64,000 bases of DNA from positions 114,195 through 178,194 of the forward strand of contig NW_003101675.1 in the NCBI RefSeq assembly GCF_000003855.2. Reading direction: 5' to 3'. Source of the DNA: Blastomyces gilchristii SLH14081 (taxonomy: Eukaryota; Ascomycota; Eurotiomycetes; Onygenales; Ajellomycetaceae). Made by a program: the position numbers and the translations under genes. Positions 34,937 to 46,500 of this stretch are shown here, in pieces (position 1 is the stretch's first letter; each line of letters starts with the position of its first letter). The notes under the pieces were generated by a model. That model had not been told where the DNA came from, searched no databases, and worked only from the letters and a program-made list of their open reading frames with translations.

Positions 34937-36546
34937 ATGAACCGCCACGACCATCACCATCATCCCCATCATCCCCATCACTACCACCACCGCGACGGGA
35001 GTCATGGCGGCACATCCAGCTTCGACCGGAACTTGGCTCCCCATCATCCTGGAAACCTCCCCGTCCTAAGGGTACCCGACAGCGTCCCATTACCTCGTGT
35101 CGACACCCCCAGTCGCCCGGGATTCTTCTCGAGAAACGGTTCTTTGTCTAGATCCTCTAGCCAACGGCAAAAGACAAAACAGCCCGCCCCTCCTCCAACG
35201 CCTCTCGTCGTGCCCTGCTGCAGCAGCTGTCCGTCAACTTCCACCGCTGCGACGATATCCGCAACCAATGCGACAAGTCCTCCTCTGACGGCGACTACGA
35301 TTCCCCCCTCCTCTTCCTTTCATTCTCCAGAACGACGACCGTTTCTCAAAGATTCCCCGACAAAGCGCAAGGTGTCTGGCACGGTCGGGAACAAAGGCAA
35401 AAGCATATCGCGGTTGATAATACCAAACTTTTCCGCCAATTCGAATCAGAACACCTCCTCAAGTGATTCCCAGTCGCTCCCCCAGACCCCATTGGATATA
35501 CCGGGGATCTTCTGGGCGAAAACCCCCACGATAGGTCAAACCATGGATTTCCAGATGTATGGTGGTCTTCCCGGCGCACCACCCCCAACTTCGGGCGGGG
35601 GTGCTTTCGGCCCGCAAAGCGCCAGTTCGATTTATATGAACATCCATCAAACCTCGTCAAAGCGGATATCAACGCTGGATTATTTACGGAAAGCGTAAGC
35701 TCCCCCTTGCTACGCTCCATGTTCCCTCGTCCCAAGTAGATGTATTATTAATGGCTGTCTCATATGGCGGGGGAAAAATATACATCTAGACATGAAGGCA
35801 GTGTCTACTGGTTTAATACTGTACACTTCTCAAAATCAGACCTCTCCCGCATGTCCTATTTCGAGCAACGGAAACTCTCTCGCCGAGCAATTAACTACCT
35901 CCTCCTAGGCCTTTCCATCCCCCCCCTTCTCGACGTCAGCACAACCCCCTTCGAATACCTCCGCGCTCTTAATGCACTCCTCATGGAGTTCGAAACGTTC
36001 CAACAGGTCCACCCCGCCGATGGAAATGCCTCATCTTCACTCGGGCGCGCAAGGATACCACACATGTTCAAACGCTCCGCCCACTCAGGCGCCAAGACCC
36101 GCCGGGCGAGCTCAGCAACGGAAATCGGCCTGCCCATGCAGACAAGCGATCCATCAGACATCAAAGCCATGACGGGGAATATCGCGACTTCGTCAAATTC
36201 TTCCGCTACAACCTCGTACCCCAGCACAGACTCCTCCGACCTTCTACCCGGTGAGGAATACACATACCTCCTCACGCCAACCTTGCCCTTCGACCCTGAC
36301 TTCTTCGAGACCTTTTCATCTCTATGCGACGTCCTGATTGATTGTTATACAAGGCTTATGGCACTGGTGTCTGGGCCTGCTGTCTGCTCTGCTGTCATTG
36401 CCGAGATGTTCACCAAGGCCGATTCGAGGCTGCGAAAGGTGATGATCGCGGGCGTGGTGAAGGAGTTCGAAGATGCCAGTCGCAGTAACGTCAAATCGGA
36501 GATTGCCGGGGTGAATAAGGTCCTTCTTGGCGGGCTGCTGGGTTGA
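34937..36546 (+). CDS. conserved fungal protein with His-rich N terminus, function unknown
   Basis: 504 aa, exons 34937-35694 and 35790-36546. The intron 35695-35789 splits an Ala codon (YLRKA-HEGSVYWFNTVHFSK). The first 20 residues are mainly His and Arg (HDHHHHPHHPHHYHH). A Pro/Ser/Thr-rich disordered part follows to about residue 240. The folded part begins near YWFNTVHFSKSDLSRMSYFE and is helical (RRAINYLLLGLSIPPLLDVS), interrupted by a Ser/Thr-rich linker, and ends with LPFDPDFFETFSSLCDVLID ... NKVLLGGLLG. The His run could bind metal, but that is speculation. No catalytic motif seen; family not named. Confidence 0.78.
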
Positions 36547-37602
36547 GTTCAACCATGCTGAAATGATTTCACGGGCATTTTTGATGTCTGTAAAATCGCA
36601 CACATACTTACCCCGCCCCCCAGCCTCCTCCTCCCTCCCTCACTCTATTGCGGCGCATTATCGGGCGGGGTTTTTTTTTTTTTTTTTTTTTTTCCCTTGC
36701 ATGGGTGCGTTTGCTTTTTTTATTAGAGACCATGTCACCTATGTAATGAATATATATCAAGGATTGGTCCTTCAAATAATAAATATCACTTTCTTCACAT
36801 TTAAAGAAAATATATAACGTACAGATTTTCTTTTTTCTTTTTCTTCTTTTCTTTGATTTTAGTGAGAGGTGAGTGGACTTTGAAACGGAAATTATCAGCA
36901 GCATAGAAACCTCGATCAACTATCCTACGCCACACAACAGCTTTCTTGGATGCAGTAGCAGTGGACCCAATATAGACGATTTCAAATGACTGATAATAGA
37001 TGACATGGGACTCAACCCCCGATCAAGGTGCCAATATTTCTGGAAGTATTGCTCACTGACGTGAACAGTATTGTATGTGTATGTGCATATGGATGCGTAT
37101 AGACAGGAAATGTAACGCTAATGGACAGGAGTCTAGTTCGAGTACATGAAACGGAGAGAGTATATATAAAAAAAAGTGAAAAGAAAAAGTCGTATACCAA
37201 AATACACCACGACGCCGATTTTTTGTGCGCCAATCCCAAATCAATAATACTTTTGATTTTTTTTTTTCCCCAGCCAACAGAATAAAGAAATGAGAGCACA
37301 AATCAAGGAAAAAACATATACATATAAAGTGACGAAAATCAATGTGCCGGTTCCTCTTCGCCGACGGGTCGCATGCTTCTCCGCAGATGTCGTCTCGGTA
37401 TCAATGCAGTCGCTCAGTATGTTGAAGTTTGAAAGAATGGTTAACGCTAAAATAAAAAATAAAAAATAAAAAAAGAAAAAAGTGGCGTATGGCTCCAAAA
37501 AGCGCAAAGCGGTAGCATCAGGAATAGAGGTAGGTAGGGGGGCTAAGAATCCCGGGGAGCTGGCGAAAAAGGAGACAAGGAGACATGGATCAAAAACGGG
37601 TG
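36547..37602. other. intergenic between convergent genes; poly-T and A/T repeats
   Basis: Contains a 23-base T run (36671-36693) and an AAAAAT-type repeat at 37449-37475. Several open frames over these tracts are low-complexity and not supported. Confidence 0.55.
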
Positions 37603-38263
37603 TCATTGAGCCTGCTGCCTTGCCTCCAATTCCCGTTGTTCCCCAAACACCCTCCGACTCATTTCCAGCACTGCCTCGAAGCCTTCGCGACCTTTCTTAG
37701 CATTCTGGCTAAATCGTTCAATGCTGGCCTCTTCAACTTTGTTCTTTACTTTCTGCCAGCCGCTGCACACGGCGGTTATTTGTGCGTCTTGCTTGAAATC
37801 TGTCTTGGTGCTTGGAGCATCTCGCGAAGGCTGGTAGGTAACGGTTTCTCGGACTTTCAAAACATTCGACCATGTTAGGTTTGTTGAGCACATGGTCACT
37901 TTCTTAGAAACGGGATCGACATATGACACTTCGTAGACATGAGAGGTGGCGCTACCCCCGAAAAGCGTGAGGAGCCATTGGGGAGCGGATTGATTGCAGG
38001 TGATCAGGCGTTCCGTTCGTAGCTAATTGTAGGTGTAACTGTTAGCCAACAAGAACTGCTGAGAATGTTTGCCGAAAAGTGCATCCAATGTGTTAGATGT
38101 GGTAACTCACAATGCCGGTATCAGGGTGCAGTGTCCGGGAGAGAATATCAACGGCCACAACATGGGTCGACTTGTCGTTCCAAGGACAGTATTTCCGCCA
38201 GTTGGCGGTAGAGACCTCCTCCCATGAGTAATCGAACGTGCACGTTGACGCGAAGACTTTCAT
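37603..38263 (-). CDS. UPS2: PRELI/MSF1-family lipid transfer protein, UPS2-like
   Basis: 190 aa, exons 38263-38111 and 38022-37603, intron 38110-38023 with GTGAGT donor. The PRELI/MSF1 domain spans most of the protein: [40 protein letters not shown], then [40 protein letters not shown] and [20 protein letters not shown]. The opening MK-F and the [10 protein letters not shown] motif are closer to yeast Ups2/Ups3 than Ups1. Such proteins, with Mdm35, move phospholipid (phosphatidylserine for Ups2) across the mitochondrial intermembrane space. The Ups2 rather than Ups3/Ups1 call is from remembered motifs and less sure than the family. Confidence 0.88.
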
Positions 38264-39070
38264 ATCTAGATGTCTAGAGCAAGAACAACCAACGGCCTAG
38301 GCGAGACGAAAACAAACGACGGAGTCGGTCTGTCGTCTGTTCACCGAACGCAATGACAAAACAAAGGTTACTAGCAAGGGGGAGGATTGTTGATCGAGTG
38401 AGGTCGGGTTCCTACCCCGGGTCTATCTGGTAGTGGAAAACGGCGAAGACGCAACCTTCGGAGGAAAGGAGGAAATATTATTCGGTTACAGCAGTCGGAA
38501 TACTATACATTAGTGGCTATTATGCGATCACAAGAGGATTGCAGCCTTCAGGATTGCGCGTGTGTGGGGGAGTAAGTGGTGTTAAAAGAACGACACCAAT
38601 CTTGTGGGTATATTGGATATTTATTGGACTGTTCAACCCCGTCTTCTTGGTTGGAGCGGAGGAGTTGAGTCTTGTCACAAGGGAAAAAATTTTGCCAGAC
38701 TTGAAAAAAGCGGGAAGAATCGATTTCGATCGCAAGGGGCGGGTTAGTCAGCCGGGTTTGCCGCGGTTTCAGCCGATCCTGACCGGATAATAACTTTATC
38801 CGATTTGTATTAATCATCATACTACGACTGATATGATTGGCTGTGACCATCGACAAGCAAAGTAAAAAATATCTGCTAGAATATCTATCATTCTTTAACA
38901 TCTCTCTGCTCGCGTACAACCTAATAGGCTGCCTATTACTGGAAAAACGACATTGCCAACGATCGCAAAATGATAACTGCAACTCCTTTCTGAAATTCCA
39001 GTTTTATCCCTTGAAAAGCAGCTACTTACCCCTCAAAACCCTAGCCAGACACCGCAGCCGGAGGAATATC
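38264..39070. other. divergent intergenic region UPS2-like / MPP10
   Basis: Shared promoter region of about 0.8 kb. An in-frame extension of MPP10 to 38837 is open but hydrophobic and unlike Mpp10, so it is taken as 5' UTR. A reversed CCAAT (ATTGG) occurs at about 38834-38838. Confidence 0.5.
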
Positions 39071-41179
39071 ATGGCTTGTTCCACAGCCGATTTTACTCAG
39101 TTACTCTCCTCGACCCCAGAGATTTTCTTAAAACCGGCAACTTCCTTACATACAGCATGGGCGACAGCGACAAAGCGCTATCTCGACCCACTTGCATCAG
39201 ACATCACCAAGGCTCAGAAAAAACGCCTCCAAGACAAATGGAACCGAAAAAGAGTTGACAAACATCGACATTTTCGTTCCCAAGCGCTACATCTGCAGGA
39301 AGTTCATACCGATGGTTTTACGCCGCGACAAATCTGGGAGCAAGCGAATAGAGTGCTTAATGCCTCTGTACAAGATACCGCGCACGAACTTGCGTTATTG
39401 AGAGAACCGGAGGCGGAAATCGTCTCTTCCCAATCCAGCCCTCATAAAAAGTCCCGTGGAACCCAAGATGAGGAGCATGGATCTGAGGTTACTACCGAAA
39501 CGGATCAAATCTCGGACAATTTCCCTAGCGACGATCCAGTCAGTATCCAGAATGGTGAAATCGCAGATGAAGACAGTAATGGAGAGGGGGACGAACGCGT
39601 AACGGAAGATAACAAGGATGGTGAGGATGGTGAGGATGATGATGATCATGATTCTATGTCCATCGATGGCGTCCAACCGTCTTCACGGCGCAAGAAAGAC
39701 AAGAAATCAATAAGCGCGAGCGATATCAAATTTGTTCAGGACCCTCATAAGCTCAATGACGGATTCTTTTCAATAGACGAATTCAATGCTCAAACAGCTT
39801 TATTCGAACAGAAGGACGCAAAGGGGATGCAGGATGGCGACGACGATGACGATGACGAAGGAGCGATTGATTGGGGAGCCGATCCTCTTGGTCTTGGTGC
39901 GATTAATGGGGATAAAGAAGATGATGAATCTGCAGACCAGGACTACCCTAAAGAAGACGACGGTTCGGATTCCGAAGGTATGGACGAGGACGGCGATTTT
40001 GACGAAAGTGAGATGGGTTTGATGGGTGGTAATGCGAATGACATAAAATACGCTGATTTTTTTGATCCTCCTCCTTCCAAAGCTCCAAAAGGTCGACAAA
40101 ATGGTGTTTTGTCTAAACACAAATCGCCCACTCCCGATGAAGACATCGAAGCTAGGATCCGTCGTGCTATTTCTGATGTACAACGCGATCTTTTTGACGA
40201 TGATATGTCCGACGATGAGGAAATGGACGGCTCCGCGCGACAAACAGGGACAGCTCAGTCTACCCATGAGAAACGACAAGCCAAGCTCACGGATGAAATT
40301 CGACGATTGGAAGCCGCGAATGTTTCCAAAAAGGAATGGATGCTTTCTGGAGAAGCGAAGGCGCCAGACCGCCCCGTAAATTCGTTGATCGAAGAAGATC
40401 TTGAGTTTGAACGTGTTGGGAAGCCTGTACCTGTGATCTCAACTGAAGTATCGGATGACATTGAAGCGCTTATCAAACGGCGTATTTTGGCCAAGGAATT
40501 TGATGAAGTCCCACGTCGCCAACCGTATATTCCAGGCAGCGAAGCCCAGCGTAAACGTGATCAATTTACACTCGACGAGACAAAACCACAGCAGAGTCTA
40601 GCAGAGCTATACGAGGAGGATCATCTTCGCAAAACGGATTCTGCATTCGTGGACCAGAAGAGCGAGAAGTTGAAAGGTGATCACGAAGAGATTGCTCGAC
40701 TGTGGAGTAACATCAGCTCTCAATTAGATACGCTTTCAAGCTGGCACCATAAGCCTAAGCCGCCGCAGGCAAGCATCAATGTTGTCACCGATGTCGCTAC
40801 CATTGCGATGGAGGATGCGAGACCAACGGGTGGAGCGGGAATGGACTCGTCAGGCATGCTTGCGCCGCAGGAAATGTACGCTCCTGGCGATGAGGGCAAG
40901 GTGCGGGGTGAAGTGGTTCTCAAGAGCGGGGTGACAGTGTCCAAGGAGGAGATGACGCGAGAAGCGAAATTGCGAAGACGGAGACGCGAGAAGCAAAAAT
41001 TGAAGAAGAATTCTTCTCAGCCTCTACGTACTGGAAAGCAAGCTGAGAAACAAAGGATTGTTTCCGACTTGAAGAAGGGTGGTGTTAAGGTGATTGGAAA
41101 CCAAGGCGATCTTAAGGATGTATACGGCAATAAGGTGTCTTCTAATGAAAATAGAGGGCAACTTGTCTTGAAGCTATAA
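39071..41179 (+). CDS. MPP10: U3 snoRNP protein MPP10
   Basis: 702 aa, single exon from MACSTADFTQLLSSTPEIFL. Mpp10 scaffolds the U3 small-subunit processome for 18S rRNA maturation in the nucleolus. Visible features: N-terminal helical part; long acidic tracts (DDDHDSMSIDG, DGDDDDDDEGAIDWGADPLG, DEEMDGS); the Mpp10 core KYADFFDPPPSKAP; LTDEIRRLEAANVSKKEWML ... RPVNSLIEEDLEFERVGKPV; RQPYIPGSEAQRKRDQFTLD; and the C-terminal basic region with KGGVKVIGNQGDLKDVYGNK. Domain order matches the family throughout. Convergent with the methyltransferase gene 98 bases downstream. Confidence 0.95.
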   Translation: MACSTADFTQLLSSTPEIFLKPATSLHTAWATATKRYLDPLASDITKAQKKRLQDKWNRKRVDKHRHFRSQALHLQEVHTDGFTPRQIWEQANRVLNASVQDTAHELALLREPEAEIVSSQSSPHKKSRGTQDEEHGSEVTTETDQISDNFPSDDPVSIQNGEIADEDSNGEGDERVTEDNKDGEDGEDDDDHDSMSIDGVQPSSRRKKDKKSISASDIKFVQDPHKLNDGFFSIDEFNAQTALFEQKDAKGMQDGDDDDDDEGAIDWGADPLGLGAINGDKEDDESADQDYPKEDDGSDSEGMDEDGDFDESEMGLMGGNANDIKYADFFDPPPSKAPKGRQNGVLSKHKSPTPDEDIEARIRRAISDVQRDLFDDDMSDDEEMDGSARQTGTAQSTHEKRQAKLTDEIRRLEAANVSKKEWMLSGEAKAPDRPVNSLIEEDLEFERVGKPVPVISTEVSDDIEALIKRRILAKEFDEVPRRQPYIPGSEAQRKRDQFTLDETKPQQSLAELYEEDHLRKTDSAFVDQKSEKLKGDHEEIARLWSNISSQLDTLSSWHHKPKPPQASINVVTDVATIAMEDARPTGGAGMDSSGMLAPQEMYAPGDEGKVRGEVVLKSGVTVSKEEMTREAKLRRRRREKQKLKKNSSQPLRTGKQAEKQRIVSDLKKGGVKVIGNQGDLKDVYGNKVSSNENRGQLVLKL

Positions 41180-41277
41180 TATTTGGACGGCATCTTGAAG
41201 TGTAGACAAAATAGATAATATGATAATGTTCATCTCTAAGCTACCATAATATTGCATCCACTCCATTACTTGATGTA

Positions 41278-42152
41278 TCATTGCATTATCTCCTCCTTGC
41301 GCTTCCCCGGTTCTTCAGATTTCACCTCCCTTTTCCTGATGATGTATAGAAAAATGCTTTCTTTCGAATAACGGTCACGATCCGGATCATCCTTTACTTC
41401 AACCACATTGAATAACTTTTTTGCCTGTTTCATGAATCTGAGATCTGCACGACGCCGCTTTTTGAAACAAAAGTAGCATAATGAATGCGAACTGCTAAGC
41501 AGGTTCTGAAGAGTTGATAATAATAGCGGAAATGCAGGTTCGAAGTAGACACAATCCGCAGCAATAATTACAGCAGGGTCCGATGGGACCCCCTCTGGGA
41601 GCGCGCTGCCCCAGTCGAGTACGGCCGGGTGAACGATGTCAGACAGACCGTTTAACTGGACATTACTTTGCATTAGTGACAGCATCGGGATCTGGTCGGT
41701 GATGTAAATTGGCGAGTCAACTGCGCATCCTCGTGCTACCGCAAGTCCAACGAGCCCGCCTCCAGCACCAAGTTCGACACTAAATGTAAAAACAACATCA
41801 CGTAAGTCATGGTTCTTAAGTAAAGCTATTGTCCCACAGGAAAAGCCGGAGTAAAAAGGCGGAAATGTACGGCGGGCAATACAGACATTACTTTCCCGCG
41901 GAGGTCAGACTTGTGCTTGCGAAGCATATATTTCGCCAGCACCATCCCGGCTGGCCATAGTTTCCCACCACACCCGTCTTTCAGGTCTTCCTTGATTTGT
42001 AGAGGGGGGGTTAGGAGTCCATCGAGGGAGAGAAGCACTGTTCCCGCCGTTTTGTTTTCACGGACCGGAACCAGGGACTCACTAATAGCGAGTGGGAAGT
42101 CTGGCTCCGATAGCACAAGGGTCGCTTCGGCAGAATGGTCGATTTCACCCAT
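41278..42152 (-). CDS. EFM6: EFM6-like protein-lysine methyltransferase (METTL21 family)
   Basis: 255 aa, exons 42152-41887 and 41779-41278. The donor at 41886 is GTCTGT; the more obvious GTAATG three codons earlier would break the frame, whereas this one gives GK-VI-VELGAGGGLVGLAVAR, the SAM-binding motif I. Upstream GGKLWPAGMVLAKYML and downstream DWGSALPEGVP...VIIAADCVYFEPAFPLLLST are typical of Methyltransf_16 proteins. Yeast Efm6 methylates a lysine of translation elongation factor 1A; the substrate here is inferred. Cytosolic. Confidence 0.83.
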
Positions 42153-42758
42153 TGGGAAACGTTTCTTCGTGGCCGTCTAATAACGACAATGGTAGATAAC
42201 CTGGTAGTCTGACAACAACGGCAACACCGACCAGGACAGCAATACTCGGGGATTTGTCGAGAGATTGGTTAGGTAAGAGTTAGATGGCGGTCATGTTCTT
42301 TTTACAGGCACAGTTCATAGCGCAAAAACTGAAATGGTATTATTCATTGTGTCGTCTGCAAGAGGATAGGTATTAGAAGAAACAGAATTGATATTGGGCA
42401 ATATCAATGTATCGGGATCGAAATTATCACAAGATCAGAAATTAAGTGCTCCATTGTTGGTAACGAACGCTTTTGCATTTTGAGCGGGCAACAAGAACGT
42501 CTCGGGAGAAAGCGTGAAAGGCGGCTCTGCGGGCATGCCGGCCCTGATCGGCGCGGATATTGTTCCGTCCGGCGCTAAGCCCGTCTGGCGCCTAATCCCC
42601 ATTCAAATGAGGTCACCACCGCCAGCAGATCAACCGCGTTTTTATCAAATTCATAGTTGCTTCTAGTTAATATTTTAATTTCTTTGTTAAGCAACGTTTC
42701 TTCAAAAATCCTACATCAGGCCCCAGCTGCATTTCAACTCCTCCTGGTACATCTCTCC
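42153..42758. other. divergent intergenic region EFM6-like / SUB1
   Basis: Shared upstream region, about 600 bases, GC-rich around 42530-42600. No gene seen. Confidence 0.5.
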
Positions 42759-43327
42759 ATGGCCCCAACCATGAAAAGGCACAAACAGAACAATGGCGGC
42801 GAGGCTCCTCAACATAAAAGGCCCAGAACAGACAACAGTAGTTCGGTCGCGTCACCTGAGGCTGGTACTACCATTGGGACCTCTTTTCCTACTTCTGAGA
42901 AGAAGATCGACTCCAACGGCGACTTCTACTGGAACATTTCGCGTTTCCGCCGTCTTACGGTTTCCTCCTTTAAGGGCCGTACCATGGTCAGCGTGAGAGA
43001 GTACTATGAAAAAGATGGACAAGAACTTCCAGGCAAAAAGGTCAGCTCAATACTACCCTTCTACGCCATATTTATCCTTAGTGAACTGTCATTATGAAAA
43101 CCTAGTTGTCAATGCCTGCTAACATATGTCTACAGGGGATATCAATGCCATTAGAGCAGTTTAATGCCATGGTCCAGTTACTGCCCAATATCGAAGCAGT
43201 GATCAAAGAGAAAGGTGGATCTTTAGATAGACCAAATTATATTGATGGTGAAGGCAAGGAGATCGCGAAGAACGACCCAGTCCAAGAGGACTCGGGCTCA
43301 GAGTCTGATGAATCTGAAGATAATTAG
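42759..43327 (+). CDS. SUB1: transcriptional coactivator PC4/SUB1 homologue
   Basis: 157 aa, exons 42759-43040 and 43136-43327. The start MAPTMKRHKQNNGGEAPQHK is preferred over the more upstream in-frame ATG. The basic, Ser-rich N terminus is followed by the PC4 domain: DGDFYWNISRFRRLTVSSFK-like text (here SNGDFYWNISRFRRLTVSSF), KGRTMVSVREYYEKDGQELP, and across the splice GKK-GISMPLEQFNAMVQLLP. A Gly/Asp/Ser acidic tail closes it. It binds single-stranded DNA and assists RNA polymerase II initiation (family). Convergent with 5-oxoprolinase, 270 bases apart. Confidence 0.94.
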
Positions 43328-43597
43328 GTTGAATTTTTCTTGTATGTTTCGATTGCCCTTCATATTTTCCTCTGTAACGGTTGTAACTGTCCCTGTAGTC
43401 TGCATACCCCGGCGGGTTCTTTGTTTTCCTTAGTTCGGTTTGCGCTTCGGGATGTTTGTGTAAGGGAACGTGTGAATTTATTTTAATATAATCACTTCCG
43501 AGGCGTAATTGGTTTTTGTTCTTCTAGCAGGTGCGGTATCTAGCGACTAATTATTTCGAGGTGATCATCACCCGAGCGGCAAATAGTCATTTCACGA

Positions 43598-46500
43598 TCA
43601 TGCGCTCGTCTCCTGTGTTTCTATGCGGCTAGCCAAAGACCCTCCTTTCCAAGCTTGTTTAAGGTCTCTCCCTTTCCGAGCTTTGCTTTCCTCCCCTACC
43701 TTGCCCCACCCACCGCCGCCAGGGGTCTTTACAACTATGCGATCGCCAGGAAACATTTTCGCTGTATTCTTCGCCCCTAGGTTTATCTCCCTTACCTCCC
43801 ATTCGCCTGGTTGCCCTCGTTTTGGTGTCCTTCTCACCCAAATATTCAGTCCGCATTGGCCATCCTTGCCTCCATTCAAGCCATACGGATGGTATACCCT
43901 GCGCTCCGAGAGGATGGATACTTGTACTGGAATTCGAAATTCAATGTCCCGGATGACACCATCTCCACCCCGGTGCTGCCCATCCCCTCCGGACCCTGGC
44001 CTCAGACTGAACTCTCTTATCAGCACTGGATATCTTCGCTCGAAGACTTCAGAATCCGTAATACGAGTATTAGTCATATGTGTGTGGACCCCGGAGGTCC
44101 CCTCCCAGTCTGGGCCAGCACCACTTCCACCAGCAATGGTTTCGTAGTACCCAAACCCTTTGGTTTCTTCTTCTCCTGAAACATTTCCGCCATATCCAAA
44201 AGTTAGGTTGTTTGTGTCCCCTTGGGATGCAGCACAAGCTTGGAAACATTTTAAGATTACGTCGGTCACTCGCTGGCTCTGTGTCGCGTGTTAAATCAGA
44301 GAAAAGAATACAAGGAAAGCCCAAAACAGGCAAGGGACTCGAATAAAGTAGTAAATAAAAATGTTTAACCTACTGTCAAAACGTTACCGCCAACAACAGC
44401 AGCTTTATCGGACGGGGAAAGGAAACAATTTCTCGGGATTCGCACATTGATGGGTTTGAGACACCCTTGGTTCAATGGAATATCTTCGGATATTAGACAC
44501 CGTAAGCAGTAAATGATCGCAGAGTAAGTAACAGCTTCCGGCGCATTGATGTTCCCTGTAATTTAAGTAAGTATTCAGGTCCATAGCTGGCATTAGCTTG
44601 GAACTGACCGTAGACTTCAGGGCCGGTGCCTTCAAAATCAAATACCGCTTCCCCCATCTCCGCATCAATGGTTATCTTCAGGTGGATTGGGCTTCCATCG
44701 TCCATGTAGTCGACAGCGACAAGATCCGCCCCTGCGAACCTTTGGCTAACTGTTTTCAGAAGGTTTCTTACGCTAAGTTCCGCATTATCTTGGATGTTAT
44801 TCATGTAAAACTGAACCGTATCCTCGCCGTATTCGCTGATCAACATTGATATGAGGTTAATTCCTTTCTGATTTGCGGCTATTTGAGCTTTCAGGTCGTT
44901 TATATTATCTGCAAGACATCTTGTCCCGCTGCATCCAGGATACTGTGCAGGTTCGTGATACAAGAGGTGGGTGATTCGCTCCTCGTTGAATATGCCTTCG
45001 GAAACCAACTTCTCTGATTTGATCGCCGCGCCTTCTTGGGATAGCTCTTTTGAATGTGGGGGCATGGAACCCGGGAGAATACCACCAATGTCCGCTGTTT
45101 GTTTTAACCATCAGCTCCCCCAAAGAACACAAATTCGGGTCTTGGATATGAAGTGAGATTTGACTAACCATGATGCGCCCTAGATGCGACATAAAATATT
45201 ATCTTATTGCCATTGAAAGCTGGTGTAATAACCGTAATGTCTGGCAGATGAGTCCCACCGAACTCAGGATGGTTGCTTACTATAACATCACCTGGTTTGA
45301 GTTTTCCGGCCCATATTTTCGACTGCTTTCTGACGCAGGTGGACATGCTACCCAGATGAACTGGTAGATGCGGTGCATTGGCCACAAGTCCGCCATCGGA
45401 ATCAAACAATGCACATGAGTAATCCAATCTTTCCTTGACATTAGTGCTAACACTTGTTTTCTGAAGTGCGCGTCCCATTTGTTCCGCGATAGCCATGAAA
45501 CGGTGTCCAAATATACTGAGAATAACAGGGTCGACCGTGTTAAGGTTAATCTTCGCATCTCGAAGTTCGGAGGTACCGATATTGATAACAACATGGGTTT
45601 CGATGACTAGAGCTGTTGCTCCTGGGGTTATCACTAGTGTTTGCGTCCCATCAGCAAGAATAGCCGGTCCATGAATGCGGTCATTCACGTTCAAATCTTC
45701 AAGCTTATATATCGGCGTTTGGCGGCGGCCACCCTCAAAATACACCTGAGAAACACTGAATTTCTTTTCATCTCCTACATCCTGAGGTTTGGCTTCTTCG
45801 AGTTGCTGATCGACGGTCTTTCCTAAATCGTCAAAGCTCTTGCCGATTGCCCGCACCCGAACATCATCGATAATAATATCACGGTCGGGCAATGTGAATC
45901 CAAATTCTCGTTCATGTTGCTGGACGAAGGCTTTCCCATAGGCCCAATCGCTACCGCTATCAGACCCTCCAGTCGCTACTCGTGATTTGGGATTGATTAT
46001 CATCAGTGTAGACTCGGTTCCTCGGTATCTCATGTTGAGATATTCCTCAAACACAATAGACTTGTCCTCAAATCCCTGGTCGTGCAGCCTCCTCCGAGCT
46101 GCTTCTTTCAACGTATCCATTTTTTGTCTCAGCTCTGTGATGGTACTTCCATCATCAGACCATACCTTTGATTCTGGCACCTGGCTTTCGTCCACCACGT
46201 CTGCAAGGGCCATTCCATATGCAGATAGGACTGAGGAATAGCGGTGTACAAAAATCTGCTTAATTCCAAGGTTTTCAGCAATTGCCACCGCATGCTGGCC
46301 ACCAGCACCACCAAAAGTTGCCAACCTATGTTTCGAGGTATCATGTCCCTTGGCCTCGGTTAATGAGCGGATTGGCCTTGTCATTGATTCATTCGCAATT
46401 TGAATAAACCCATACGCGACTTCGTCTGGGGTCATTTTCTGGTCTTCGGGCAATTCTTCATTTATAGTTTCTGTCAGTTCTTCGAAAAGCATCGCACTTG

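Noticed and set aside
36608..37606. Several open frames over poly-T and A/T repeats
   Set aside because: Low-complexity translations with no start context, introns or conservation signs.
41780..41891. Apparent frameshift in the EFM6-like gene
   Set aside because: Using the GTCTGT donor at 41886 instead of GTAATG at 41891 restores the motif I frame.
43623..44179. Plus-strand open frames of 120-170 codons
   Set aside because: They are shadows of the OXP1 last exon.
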